Shown: positions 56,456 through 64,000 of the stretch, piece by piece
Numbering within the stretch: the first letter of the stretch is position 1
How the letters are laid out: each line of letters begins with the position of its first letter
Source of the DNA: Clostridiaceae bacterium
Lineage (GTDB): Bacteria > Bacillota_I > Bacilli_A > Erysipelotrichales > Coprobacillaceae
NCBI GenBank assembly: GCA_902363625.1
Contig: CABJAS010000002.1
Span: 248,001-312,000, forward strand
DNA length: 64,000 nt
Direction of reading: 5' to 3'
The notes under the pieces: generated by a model
Seen by the model: the letters and a program-made list of their open reading frames with translations, nothing else
Database searches by the model: none
What the model was told of the DNA's origin: nothing
Translations under genes and position numbers: made by a program

Positions 56456-56887
56456 TTGGATTATCTTACATTAAAGAATGATCTGTTTGATATTCTTGTG
56501 CTTAATCAAAAAACTTTGAAACCTTATGAAAATAAATTGATTTCAAAATTAACTATGCTTCAGTTTCGTACGTTATGCGTACTCAATGTAGAGGGGGATC
56601 TTAGCCTTAATGAGTTGGCGAAGATTCAAAATATTACAAAACAACAACAATCTCTTATCATAAAAAGTTTAGTCAGTGTCGGTTATGTCAGTCGAATGAT
56701 CGATGAAGTAGACCGCCGTGTCATTCGTTTTAATATTACCGATGATGGAAAACAATTACTTGATGATCAGTTATCAGGAATGGTGAACAAGATCGTTGAG
56801 AGATTTAAGAGCTTAGATGAAGATAAGCAGAAGGAGTTATATGCTGCTATTCATTCTATCTGTATGATCTTAAAAGAGGTTGCTTAG
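56456..56887 (+). CDS. MarR-family transcriptional regulator
   Basis: 143 residues with a TTG start, preceded by TAGGAGGGAGTATA. The winged HTH is LSLNELAKIQNITKQQQSLI to SLVSVGYVSRMIDEVDRRVI, including the wing DRRVIRF. Helices at both ends form the dimer. It probably binds the 22-base perfect dyad overlapping its promoter and controls the acyl-CoA dehydratase activase genes that start 9 bases after its stop. The ligand is unknown. Confidence 0.88.
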   Translation: MDYLTLKNDLFDILVLNQKTLKPYENKLISKLTMLQFRTLCVLNVEGDLSLNELAKIQNITKQQQSLIIKSLVSVGYVSRMIDEVDRRVIRFNITDDGKQLLDDQLSGMVNKIVERFKSLDEDKQKELYAAIHSICMILKEVA

Positions 56888-56896
56888 GGGGTATTT

Positions 56897-57094
56897 ATGA
56901 ATTTCTTGGGAATTGATATTGGCTCTACAACCATTAAGTTGTATTTAACCAATGAATCAGATGAATGTCTATATCGTACTTATCAGCGTCATTATTCGGA
57001 TGTACAAGCAAATCTGAAAAGGATGATTAGGGAGATGATGGACGAATTAGGGGATATGCCGATGAAAGTTGCTATGACAGGGTCAGGCGATTAG
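56897..57094 (+). pseudogene. N-terminal fragment of a frameshifted acyl-CoA dehydratase activase
   Basis: 65 codons beginning MNFLGIDIGSTTIKLYLTNE, the phosphate-binding start of the BcrA/BadF ATPase fold, and ending AMTGSGD before a TAG at 57092-57094. The family continues TGSGGLALS at this point, and exactly that continuation (LALSQALNIDFVQEVIACTS) is present from 57091 in the next frame. One G appears to be missing at about 57086-57090. The fragment alone lacks most of the ATPase fold, so it should not function unless the frame is restored. Confidence 0.85.
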
Positions 57095-57132
57095 CATTAT
57101 CCCAAGCTTTAAATATTGACTTTGTACAAGAA

Positions 57133-60100
57133 GTGATCGCTTGTACATCAACAGTCGAAAAATACATTCCGGAAACGGATGTAGTCATTGAATTAGGGGG
57201 CGAGGATGCCAAGATCACTTATTTTGAAGGAACTTTGGAACAGCGTATGAATGGAAGCTGTGCCGGAGGAACAGGAGCGTTTATCGATCAGATGGCAAGC
57301 CTATTGCAGACAGATGCAGCAGGATTGAATGAACTGGCAAAACATCATGAAACCATTTATCCGATCGCATCACGTTGCGGAGTATTCGCTAAAACGGATG
57401 TTCAGCCGCTTATCAATGAAGGAGCAGCAAAAGAGGATATCGCCGCTTCTATCTTTCAGGCGGTAGTAAATCAGACAATCAGTGGATTAGCCTGTGGAAA
57501 ACCTATTCGAGGTATGGTGGCTTTTTTGGGGGGACCTCTGTATTTCTTATCAAGTTTAAGAGAACGTTTTATTGAAACCTTGGGGTTAACGGAAGAACAC
57601 GTCATTTTCCCTGATGATCCGCAATTATTTGTGGCAATGGGAGCCTCTATTCATGCTCGTGATGCCAAATCAGATCTATTGCTTTCACAAATGTATGAGC
57701 GTTTAAACACAATGAAGCATCTTGAAGTGGATCAAAATGATATTTTACCGGTTTTATTTAAAGATGAAGAAGAACTGAATACATTTAGACATGCTCATAA
57801 TCAAAATCAGGTTGAACAGCGTCAGCTGGAAACTTACAGCGGCGATGCATATCTTGGTATAGATGTCGGTTCAACGACTTCAAAAATTGTATTAATCAGC
57901 GATCAAGCGGAACTTTTATATACTTACTATGGAAGTAATAATGGAAGTCCCTTGGAATTAGTTAGAAAAATCATGATGGAAATTTATGAACGTCTGCCAT
58001 CTGGGGTTACCATCAGGAAAGCAGGGGTTACAGGGTATGGTGAATCTTTAATCAAAGCAGCCTTAAAAGTAGATCTAGGAGAAGTAGAAACGATTGCCCA
58101 TTTTAAAGCTGCGCAATATTTTATGCCAGATGTTGACTTTATTATTGATATCGGTGGTCAGGATATGAAAGCAATCAAGATCAAGGATGGTGCTATTGAA
58201 GAAATTCTGTTAAATGAAGCCTGTTCATCAGGATGTGGTTCTTTTATTGAAACCTTTGCCAGTTCATTAAAAATGTCTGTCGAAGATTTCGCTAAAGAAG
58301 CTTTATTGGCAAAACATCCAATTGATTTAGGAAGCCGTTGTACTGTCTTCATGAATTCAAAAGTAAAGCAAGCTCAAAAAGAGGGAGCCAGCATTGCCGA
58401 TATTTCTGCCGGATTATCCTACTCTGTCATCAAAAATGCTTTATATAAAGTCATAAAATTAAGAAGTCCGGAGAGTATGGGCAAGAATGTTATTGTTCAA
58501 GGAGGGACTTTCTATAATGAAGCGATTTTAAGAGCGTTTGAAAAAGAGACCGGCGTAATTCCTTTCCGACCTACTATTTCAGGATTAATGGGAGCTTTTG
58601 GAATTGCTCTGATGGCAAGAGACACCTGCAAGGAGCAAGCTATAACTTCATTGCTTTCACCAAGAGAACTGGAACATTTAGCTTATGCGAAAACATTCAG
58701 ACATTGCAGCAAGTGTACCAATAATTGTGCCTTAACAATAACTACTTTCAATGACGGACGTGAATTTGTTTCCGGAAATCGTTGTGAACGTGGGGCAAAT
58801 TTGCCATTGAAAGTGCATGATATGCCAAACGGATTTGATTATAAATATCGCCGTGTCTTTGATTATCAGTCATTATTGCCAAGTGTGGCACCAAGAGGAA
58901 CGATCGGAATACCAAGAGTTTTAAATATGTATGATAATTATCCATTTTGGCATACATTTTTTACCTCTCTGGGATTCAGGGTTGTCTTATCTCCGCGATC
59001 TTCTAAGAAAATCTATGAGATGGGAATGGAAACAATCCCTTCAGAATCTGTCTGCTATCCGGCAAAATTGGTTCACGGACATATTGAAAGTCTGATTAAG
59101 CGAGGGGTTAACGCAATATTCTATCCAAGTGTTATCTACGAAAGAAAAGAAGATCAAAACAGCAATAATCACTACAACTGTCCAATTGTTCAGTCTTATC
59201 CGGAAGTTGTGAAAAATAATGTGGAATCAATAAAACAGGTAAAGTATATTCAGCCTTTTATAACGTTAAATGATAAGCAAAAAGTCTTTGAAACAATGAA
59301 GGAAGCTTTAAAAGAGTATCATATATCCGAAGACTACTTACATAAAGCCATTGAGCTTGCCTATAGCGAATTAGATCATTATAAAGATGATATTTATAAC
59401 GAAGGTCAGCTCATCTTAGACTACATGAAAAAACATCATTGTCAGGGAATTGTCTTAGCCGGACGTCCTTATCATATTGATCCGGAAATCAATCATGGAT
59501 TAGCAGATCTGATAACTGCGGAAGGATTAGCCGTTTTGACAGAAGAAATGGTATCCAGTCAACACGCTGTTGAAAGACCGTTAAGAGTAGTCGATCAATG
59601 GATGTATCACACCCGTTTATATAATGCGGCAGCGTTTGTTACTACTCATGAAGATTTGGAACTGATTCAGTTAACTTCATTTGGCTGTGGCTTAGATGCA
59701 GTAACAGCGGATCAGGTACAAGAAATCTTAAAAGCAAAAAATAAAATATATACTTTGATCAAGATTGATGAAGGAAGCAATTTAGGGGCAATCCGCATCC
59801 GTATTCGTTCATTAAAAGCAACGATGGATGAACGTCGTCAGCAGCCAATCGATAAACCAAAAACAAGCTATGTGACAAATCCTGTATCATTTACCAAAGA
59901 GATGAGAGAAAACTATACCATTTTGTGTCCGCAGATGTCTCCTATTCATTTTCAATTTATTGAACCGGCAGCAAGAAATGCTGGCTATAATTTGGTTGTT
60001 CTTCCAGAAGAAGGGAAGAAAGACATTGAAGAAGGACTGCGTTATGTCAACAACGATGCCTGTTATCCGAGTATCTTAACAATCGGACAGATGATGAATG

Positions 60101-61116
60101 CTTTAAAGAGCGGTCGTTATGATCCAAATAAAACAGCGTTAATTATGACGCAAACGGGCGGTGGATGCCGTGCAACGAATTATATTGCCTTTATTCGTAA
60201 AGCCTTAAAAGATGCCGGAATGTCACAAGTTCCTGTCATTTCTTTAAATGTCAGTGGTTTAGAAAGCAATCCCGGATTTAAGATTACCTATAAACTAGCC
60301 AAGGGAATTGCTTTTGCGGCAGTTTATGGAGACTTGATGATGCGAGTGCTTTATCGTGTCAGACCTTATGAAAAAGAAAAGGGTTCAGCAAATGCTTTAT
60401 ATGAAAAATGGGTAACGAAAATAAAACAAAATATTGATGATCTGAGTTATCGCAGATTTAAGAAAAATATATATGCAATCGTAAAAGACTTTGATGAACT
60501 GCCATTATTAGATATAAAGAAACCTAGAGTTGGTTTAGTAGGAGAAATTTTGGTTAAATTCTCTGAAGAAGCAAATAATCATATCGTTGATATTGTCGAA
60601 AATGAAGGTGCGGAAGCAGTCATGCCGGATCTGATTGATTTCTTTATGTATTGCTTCTACAGCAATAATTTTAACCATCAGTATTTAGAAACAGATAAGA
60701 AATCGAAGCGTTATTCAAATCTTGGAATTAAAGCTATTGAATTTATGCGTAAAGATATGCGCAAGGCTCTAAGAGCCTCGAAACGTTTTGATGAACCGGG
60801 ACACATTGATGATTTAGCTAAAAAGGCTAATAAAGTTGTTTCGGTAGGAAACCAAACTGGTGAAGGTTGGTTCTTGACTGCGGAAATGATTGAGTTAATT
60901 GAATCGGGTGCTCCTAATATTGTCTGTATGCAGCCATTTGGATGTTTGCCAAACCATGTTACAGGTAAGGGGGTTATCAAAGCATTAAGAGCGACGTATC
61001 CAAAAAGTAATATTGTAGCGATTGATTATGACCCAGGGGTTTCTGAGGTTAATCAGTTGAATCGTATTAAGCTGATGTTGTCAACAGCATTTAAATCACT
61101 GAAAAAGGAGGATTGA
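57133..61116 (+). CDS. Acyl-CoA dehydratase activase-related protein (main part after the frameshift)
   Basis: 1327 codons from a GTG at 57133; the reading frame is open from about 57091. Intact, the protein would be about 1405 residues. It carries the rest of a first BcrAD/BadFG ATPase domain (ELGGEDAKITYF, NGSCAGGTGAFIDQMA), a complete second one (YLGIDVGSTTSKIVLI, NEACSSGCGSFIETFA), a Cys-rich linker (CSKCTNNCAL), then DUF2229 and a dehydratase-like C-terminus. Such proteins activate 2-hydroxyacyl-CoA dehydratases by ATP-driven electron transfer. The GTG has no ribosome site. It follows the marR gene. Confidence 0.85.
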   Translation: MIACTSTVEKYIPETDVVIELGGEDAKITYFEGTLEQRMNGSCAGGTGAFIDQMASLLQTDAAGLNELAKHHETIYPIASRCGVFAKTDVQPLINEGAAKEDIAASIFQAVVNQTISGLACGKPIRGMVAFLGGPLYFLSSLRERFIETLGLTEEHVIFPDDPQLFVAMGASIHARDAKSDLLLSQMYERLNTMKHLEVDQNDILPVLFKDEEELNTFRHAHNQNQVEQRQLETYSGDAYLGIDVGSTTSKIVLISDQAELLYTYYGSNNGSPLELVRKIMMEIYERLPSGVTIRKAGVTGYGESLIKAALKVDLGEVETIAHFKAAQYFMPDVDFIIDIGGQDMKAIKIKDGAIEEILLNEACSSGCGSFIETFASSLKMSVEDFAKEALLAKHPIDLGSRCTVFMNSKVKQAQKEGASIADISAGLSYSVIKNALYKVIKLRSPESMGKNVIVQGGTFYNEAILRAFEKETGVIPFRPTISGLMGAFGIALMARDTCKEQAITSLLSPRELEHLAYAKTFRHCSKCTNNCALTITTFNDGREFVSGNRCERGANLPLKVHDMPNGFDYKYRRVFDYQSLLPSVAPRGTIGIPRVLNMYDNYPFWHTFFTSLGFRVVLSPRSSKKIYEMGMETIPSESVCYPAKLVHGHIESLIKRGVNAIFYPSVIYERKEDQNSNNHYNCPIVQSYPEVVKNNVESIKQVKYIQPFITLNDKQKVFETMKEALKEYHISEDYLHKAIELAYSELDHYKDDIYNEGQLILDYMKKHHCQGIVLAGRPYHIDPEINHGLADLITAEGLAVLTEEMVSSQHAVERPLRVVDQWMYHTRLYNAAAFVTTHEDLELIQLTSFGCGLDAVTADQVQEILKAKNKIYTLIKIDEGSNLGAIRIRIRSLKATMDERRQQPIDKPKTSYVTNPVSFTKEMRENYTILCPQMSPIHFQFIEPAARNAGYNLVVLPEEGKKDIEEGLRYVNNDACYPSILTIGQMMNALKSGRYDPNKTALIMTQTGGGCRATNYIAFIRKALKDAGMSQVPVISLNVSGLESNPGFKITYKLAKGIAFAAVYGDLMMRVLYRVRPYEKEKGSANALYEKWVTKIKQNIDDLSYRRFKKNIYAIVKDFDELPLLDIKKPRVGLVGEILVKFSEEANNHIVDIVENEGAEAVMPDLIDFFMYCFYSNNFNHQYLETDKKSKRYSNLGIKAIEFMRKDMRKALRASKRFDEPGHIDDLAKKANKVVSVGNQTGEGWFLTAEMIELIESGAPNIVCMQPFGCLPNHVTGKGVIKALRATYPKSNIVAIDYDPGVSEVNQLNRIKLMLSTAFKSLKKED

Positions 61117-61128
61117 GTCCTCCTTTTT
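61102..61128 (+). terminator. Terminator containing the activase stop codon
   Basis: AAAAAGGAGGA (61102-61112) pairs with TCCTCCTTTTT (61118-61128). The TGA stop (61114-61116) lies in the 5-base loop. Confidence 0.85.
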
Positions 61129-61213
61129 TAAATGCTTATTTTATTAAAAAAACAAATTAAAATTTTCACTAGAAATTAATGGAATTAATATTTCATCTAA
61201 AGTAATTATTAAA

Positions 61214-61239
61214 AAATATTTGTAAAATAACAAATATTT
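61214..61239. repeat. Perfect 10-base inverted repeat
   Basis: AAATATTTGT (61214-61223) and ACAAATATTT (61230-61239) with a 6-base loop. No T-run follows, so it looks like an operator or RNA hairpin rather than a terminator. Confidence 0.5.
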
Positions 61240-61247
61240 ACATGAAT

Positions 61248-61270
61248 CGTTCATAATGTAAACTTTTTGA
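61248..61270 (+). repeat. 23-base direct repeat, copy 1
   Basis: CGTTCATAATGTAAAC followed by TTTTTGA. Copy 2 at 61407-61429 differs at three positions and lies 159 bases downstream, close to the adhesin start. Confidence 0.6.
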
Positions 61271-61406
61271 CCGTTTTTATATTATATCTTCAAGGTTAAT
61301 TTAATCACTATATTTAGGAAAAGTCAATGCAATAATTTTACAAAAAAAGTCTAAATTTTACAGAATTAAATATCAAATACTACACAAAACCAGTAGGATT
61401 ATACTA

Positions 61407-61429
61407 CGTTCATATTGTTTACTTTTTGA
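61407..61429 (+). repeat. 23-base direct repeat, copy 2
   Basis: CGTTCATATTGTTTAC followed by TTTTTGA, 20 of 23 bases equal to copy 1, 45 bases before the adhesin start codon. Confidence 0.6.
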
Positions 61430-61473
61430 TTTATAAGGAAATATGTGTCATAACAATCGGGAGGATTTACAAT

Positions 61474-64000
61474 ATGGACGGGTTTAGTGTTAAGAAGTTG
61501 TTAAAAAAGATGAAGCAGATTGTAAGCGTTTTACTTACGTTTGCCCTTGTATTTACTACGCTTGAAATGCGTACTTTTTTCGTTTCTGCAGAGGAAAGAA
61601 CAACGAATACCTGTGGCAATCCAGCTGTTAAAGTTTCTTTTTCAAGTTGGCAAGGAGGTATCCCAACAAGCCAGTCAATGACGAGCTTGTTAGGAAAGAA
61701 AGATACATTTGAAGTTGATATTAAAATGGATGGAGAGTTTGATAAAGGTAAGGCAGACAAATTAAATCTTAAAATAGATTTGCCTTATTTCTATTACGAT
61801 GATGACAATGAACTTATAACGACTTATGATATTAATAAGGTACCAGAAGTTCAGCGTGGCGAAAACCTGATGGGGATTCAAGCAGAAATTATAAATCTTG
61901 GAGATTATGATTTGCCTGCTGTTTCTGGTGGTCTTGAAAATTATATATATAGAGGTCCCTTTGTTATTAATGGAGAGCAAAGTTTAATTGCAGGATCAAC
62001 ACAAGTATTAAAAATAGCTGTCAGCTTCTATGGTAATGTTCCGGAAAATACCGCTGCAAATATTCAAGTAGGTGGTGGTTATAAGAATTATTATAATGAG
62101 AGTGACGAGCGCTGCGAGGTAAATTATTCAGTTGCACCGGGGGCAAGTGAAAACAGCATTTATACATTGATTAATTCGAATCTAGCTTGGGAATCTTTAA
62201 CGACACAAGTGGAACAACCGGTTATATGGGATAAATATAATTATTTTACTTATCAAGTGACGATGAAGAATGTTTCTACTGATGAAGACAGTTATTTCTC
62301 TGATTTTGATTTAAATTTTATGGTTCCTAATGTTGATCAAGAAAAGTTTGGAACTTTAGATGAAGATATTATGGCATGGATTTATAATGAAAATGGAGAT
62401 CCAATAAAAAATGAGGATCATACTATTGCTGACCGTAGTTATGTCGGAGTACCTAATCAAGGTGGGGTATTAGTTTATGATGTTACGGATAAAACAAAGG
62501 AAGAACTGGCTAAATGGGATTTATCGGAGTATTCAAATGTAACGGATTCTCCAATGGTTTATCACTATACAAATAATCGAACGATTAATATCCCGGTAAC
62601 AGATAAAAAAATTGAGATGGGAGAAGAGAGAACATACTACGTTGCAATTCCGTTTGCAAACAATATTCCTGATGCTCAAGGTATTGAATTTACAACACAG
62701 TCTATTTCAACGATTTATTTCAATAAAGGACTCTCTTGGTCAAAAACGCAAGGTTTTCAATCTTTTTTTGGAAAACCAGATCCAGGATTTACGCATGAAA
62801 AATATGTATTGGATCAAAGTGGACAGAAGACGGATCATATTGAAGTCGCAATAGGCGATACGGTCAATTATTATTTATCAGGTTTTGAAAATACTGGGAA
62901 TTTACCAGCATTTAATCCGGTAGTCACGGATACTTTACCAAAATCTTTTGATCTAAAAAAACTTTCCATTGAGATGGATTTTTCGCAAGAAGATCCGAGT
63001 TACATTCCATCATTAGAAGAATGGTTCAAGAAAGATCATTTAGTAGAATTTGAATTTAAAAGAAGTGATGGAACTTTAGACTATGTAAGCTTAGGTCAAT
63101 TTAACGCAGAGGCTGATACATCATCTTCTAAAGTTTGGTCAATTGATATGGATGGTAAGATTAAGGACTATTTGTATTCAAATCCTGGTACAGAATTTAC
63201 CGGACAAATGCGATTTAACTTAGCAGAAAAAATAAAGGTAAATCAGACTTTCAATGGACGAATTGTGGTTAATGGAGAAGCTCCAATCTTAGATAGCTAT
63301 TACAATACACTGGATACCAATTATGAGATGTGGATTTATGTGGTAAGGGACGGCGACTATACCATTACTGAAAAATCAGTACAGCAAGATGATGCAACAG
63401 TTGATGCATTGCCGGGAGATCCAGTGATTAATGTTGATGCTTATCACAATGATGGAACAAATTATGTTTACAACGATCCATTAAGTGCGGTAGCAAATCA
63501 AACTAATACAGGATTCCGCTATCAATTAGGAAACAATTCTATTTCACAAATCATTCCTGCGACCTTTAAGTCAGGAAGTTTATTAGACTCAAATGGATTA
63601 GGATTAGTGGCAGATTCTATTAAACTCTCATCAGATTTAGTGAAGAACAGTGTTATTGAAAATATAAGACTTACAAATACAAGTGGCAGTTCGCTTGACA
63701 TATCGGGGAATACATTAATAACTGACAGTAATGGTGATATAATTATTGAAAAATCACAATGGGCTGCATTAGGAAATCTCGCTCATGTAGAAATTAAATT
63801 CAAATCTTTTAAAAATAATATTTCATTGGCACCAAGCCTTAATATTATGATTAACGGAACACTAAATATGGTCGGTACGTTAACAACAATGGGATCGTTT
63901 GAAACACAATACAATGATGTCAATGTAGATAAATATGTAGCAGATTATGCAACTATTAATATTACACCGGGAGCTCCAATTATTGATGTTGATGCCTATC
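61474..64000 (+). CDS. Large secreted surface adhesin, N-terminal part (runs off the window)
   Basis: 842 codons with no stop before the window ends. The ATG at 61474 follows CGGGAGGATTTAC. The signal peptide is KKMKQIVSVLLTFALVF.., cleaved near VSAEE. The rest is beta-rich and almost free of Cys. A DUF11/isopeptide-like module is seen at IGDTVNYYLSGFENTGNLP with VVTDTLPKSFD. The motif PGDPVINVDAY (coded at 63412) recurs as PGAPIIDVDAY (63967), 555 bases or 185 residues later, so tandem long repeats begin here. A wall anchor (LPxTG) would lie beyond the window. Probably an adhesin; the ligand is unknown. Confidence 0.75.
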   Translation, partial: MDGFSVKKLLKKMKQIVSVLLTFALVFTTLEMRTFFVSAEERTTNTCGNPAVKVSFSSWQGGIPTSQSMTSLLGKKDTFEVDIKMDGEFDKGKADKLNLKIDLPYFYYDDDNELITTYDINKVPEVQRGENLMGIQAEIINLGDYDLPAVSGGLENYIYRGPFVINGEQSLIAGSTQVLKIAVSFYGNVPENTAANIQVGGGYKNYYNESDERCEVNYSVAPGASENSIYTLINSNLAWESLTTQVEQPVIWDKYNYFTYQVTMKNVSTDEDSYFSDFDLNFMVPNVDQEKFGTLDEDIMAWIYNENGDPIKNEDHTIADRSYVGVPNQGGVLVYDVTDKTKEELAKWDLSEYSNVTDSPMVYHYTNNRTINIPVTDKKIEMGEERTYYVAIPFANNIPDAQGIEFTTQSISTIYFNKGLSWSKTQGFQSFFGKPDPGFTHEKYVLDQSGQKTDHIEVAIGDTVNYYLSGFENTGNLPAFNPVVTDTLPKSFDLKKLSIEMDFSQEDPSYIPSLEEWFKKDHLVEFEFKRSDGTLDYVSLGQFNAEADTSSSKVWSIDMDGKIKDYLYSNPGTEFTGQMRFNLAEKIKVNQTFNGRIVVNGEAPILDSYYNTLDTNYEMWIYVVRDGDYTITEKSVQQDDATVDALPGDPVINVDAYHNDGTNYVYNDPLSAVANQTNTGFRYQLGNNSISQIIPATFKSGSLLDSNGLGLVADSIKLSSDLVKNSVIENIRLTNTSGSSLDISGNTLITDSNGDIIIEKSQWAALGNLAHVEIKFKSFKNNISLAPSLNIMINGTLNMVGTLTTMGSFETQYNDVNVDKYVADYATINITPGAPIIDVDAY

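Larger units (their letters stand above)
61117..61473. other. Intergenic region upstream of the adhesin gene
   Basis: 357 very AT-rich bases with no gene. After the activase terminator it holds a perfect 10-base inverted repeat (61214-61239) and two copies of a 23-base repeat (61248-61270 and 61407-61429), probably control elements for the adhesin gene. Confidence 0.6.

Overview
The window is about 64 kb of an AT-rich, low-GC Gram-positive chromosome centred on the replication origin. The order gyrA-gyrB-recF-yaaA-dnaN-dnaA / oriC / rpmH-rnpA-yidC-jag, with mnmE, mnmG, rsmG, noc, soj and parB further along, is the classic Bacillota origin neighbourhood. Genes use the standard bacterial code (TGA is a stop) and strong AGGAGG-type ribosome sites. 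The gene content (DAP-type lysine genes, GH1 phospho-beta-glucosidase, MupG-like protein, acyl-CoA dehydratase activase, large surface adhesin) suggests a gut-type anaerobic firmicute. Erysipelotrichia is my best guess, but that is an inference without a database search.

Layout. Positions 1-6366 (minus strand): replication genes reading away from the origin. Positions 4923-5012 and 6414-6709: two clusters of DnaA boxes flanking dnaA, i.e. a bipartite oriC. The dnaA-dnaN cluster has the layout of a basal unwinding system (two boxes, short GC spacer, AAT trios). Positions 6839-8864: rpmH, rnpA, yidC and jag. Positions 8907-18656: a TIM-barrel protein, a tandem pair of small membrane proteins, a phosphoesterase, mnmE, a class Ia ribonucleotide reductase (nrdA-nrdB), and an exported Asp-box beta-propeller protein with a small membrane partner. 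Positions 18695-22451: a lysine-riboswitch-controlled operon (stand-alone ACT protein, dapA, dapB, lysA).

Positions 22462-36232 are accessory: an acetyltransferase, a lactococcin-972-type permease/ATPase pair with no visible bacteriocin gene, a phospho-beta-glucosidase, a DUF2087 regulator, DUF1266, DJ-1, a deoxyinosine/uracil glycosylase, DUF1905, an MFS transporter, an ABC exporter and a MupG-like protein. Positions 36519-43886: hisC, a HAD-like protein that has lost its catalytic aspartates, tatD, a G5/3D surface protein, mnmG, rsmG and noc. Positions 44023-48812: an O-acetyltransferase, then pssA-psd-soj-parB-pentapeptide protein, a run that joins phosphatidylethanolamine synthesis to chromosome partition. 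Positions 48793-61116: a LysR regulator divergent from a heterodimeric ABC exporter, LicD, DUF1846, a small membrane protein, and a MarR-controlled acyl-CoA dehydratase activase split by a one-base frameshift. Positions 61474-64000: the start of a large secreted adhesin whose roughly 185-residue repeats run off the window.

The most notable observations are the HAD pseudoenzyme, the frameshifted activase, the BUS-like origin element, the Asn replacing the conserved groove Arg in YidC, the stand-alone ACT protein behind the lysine riboswitch, the orphan bacteriocin-type transporter, and the lipid-synthesis/partition gene run.
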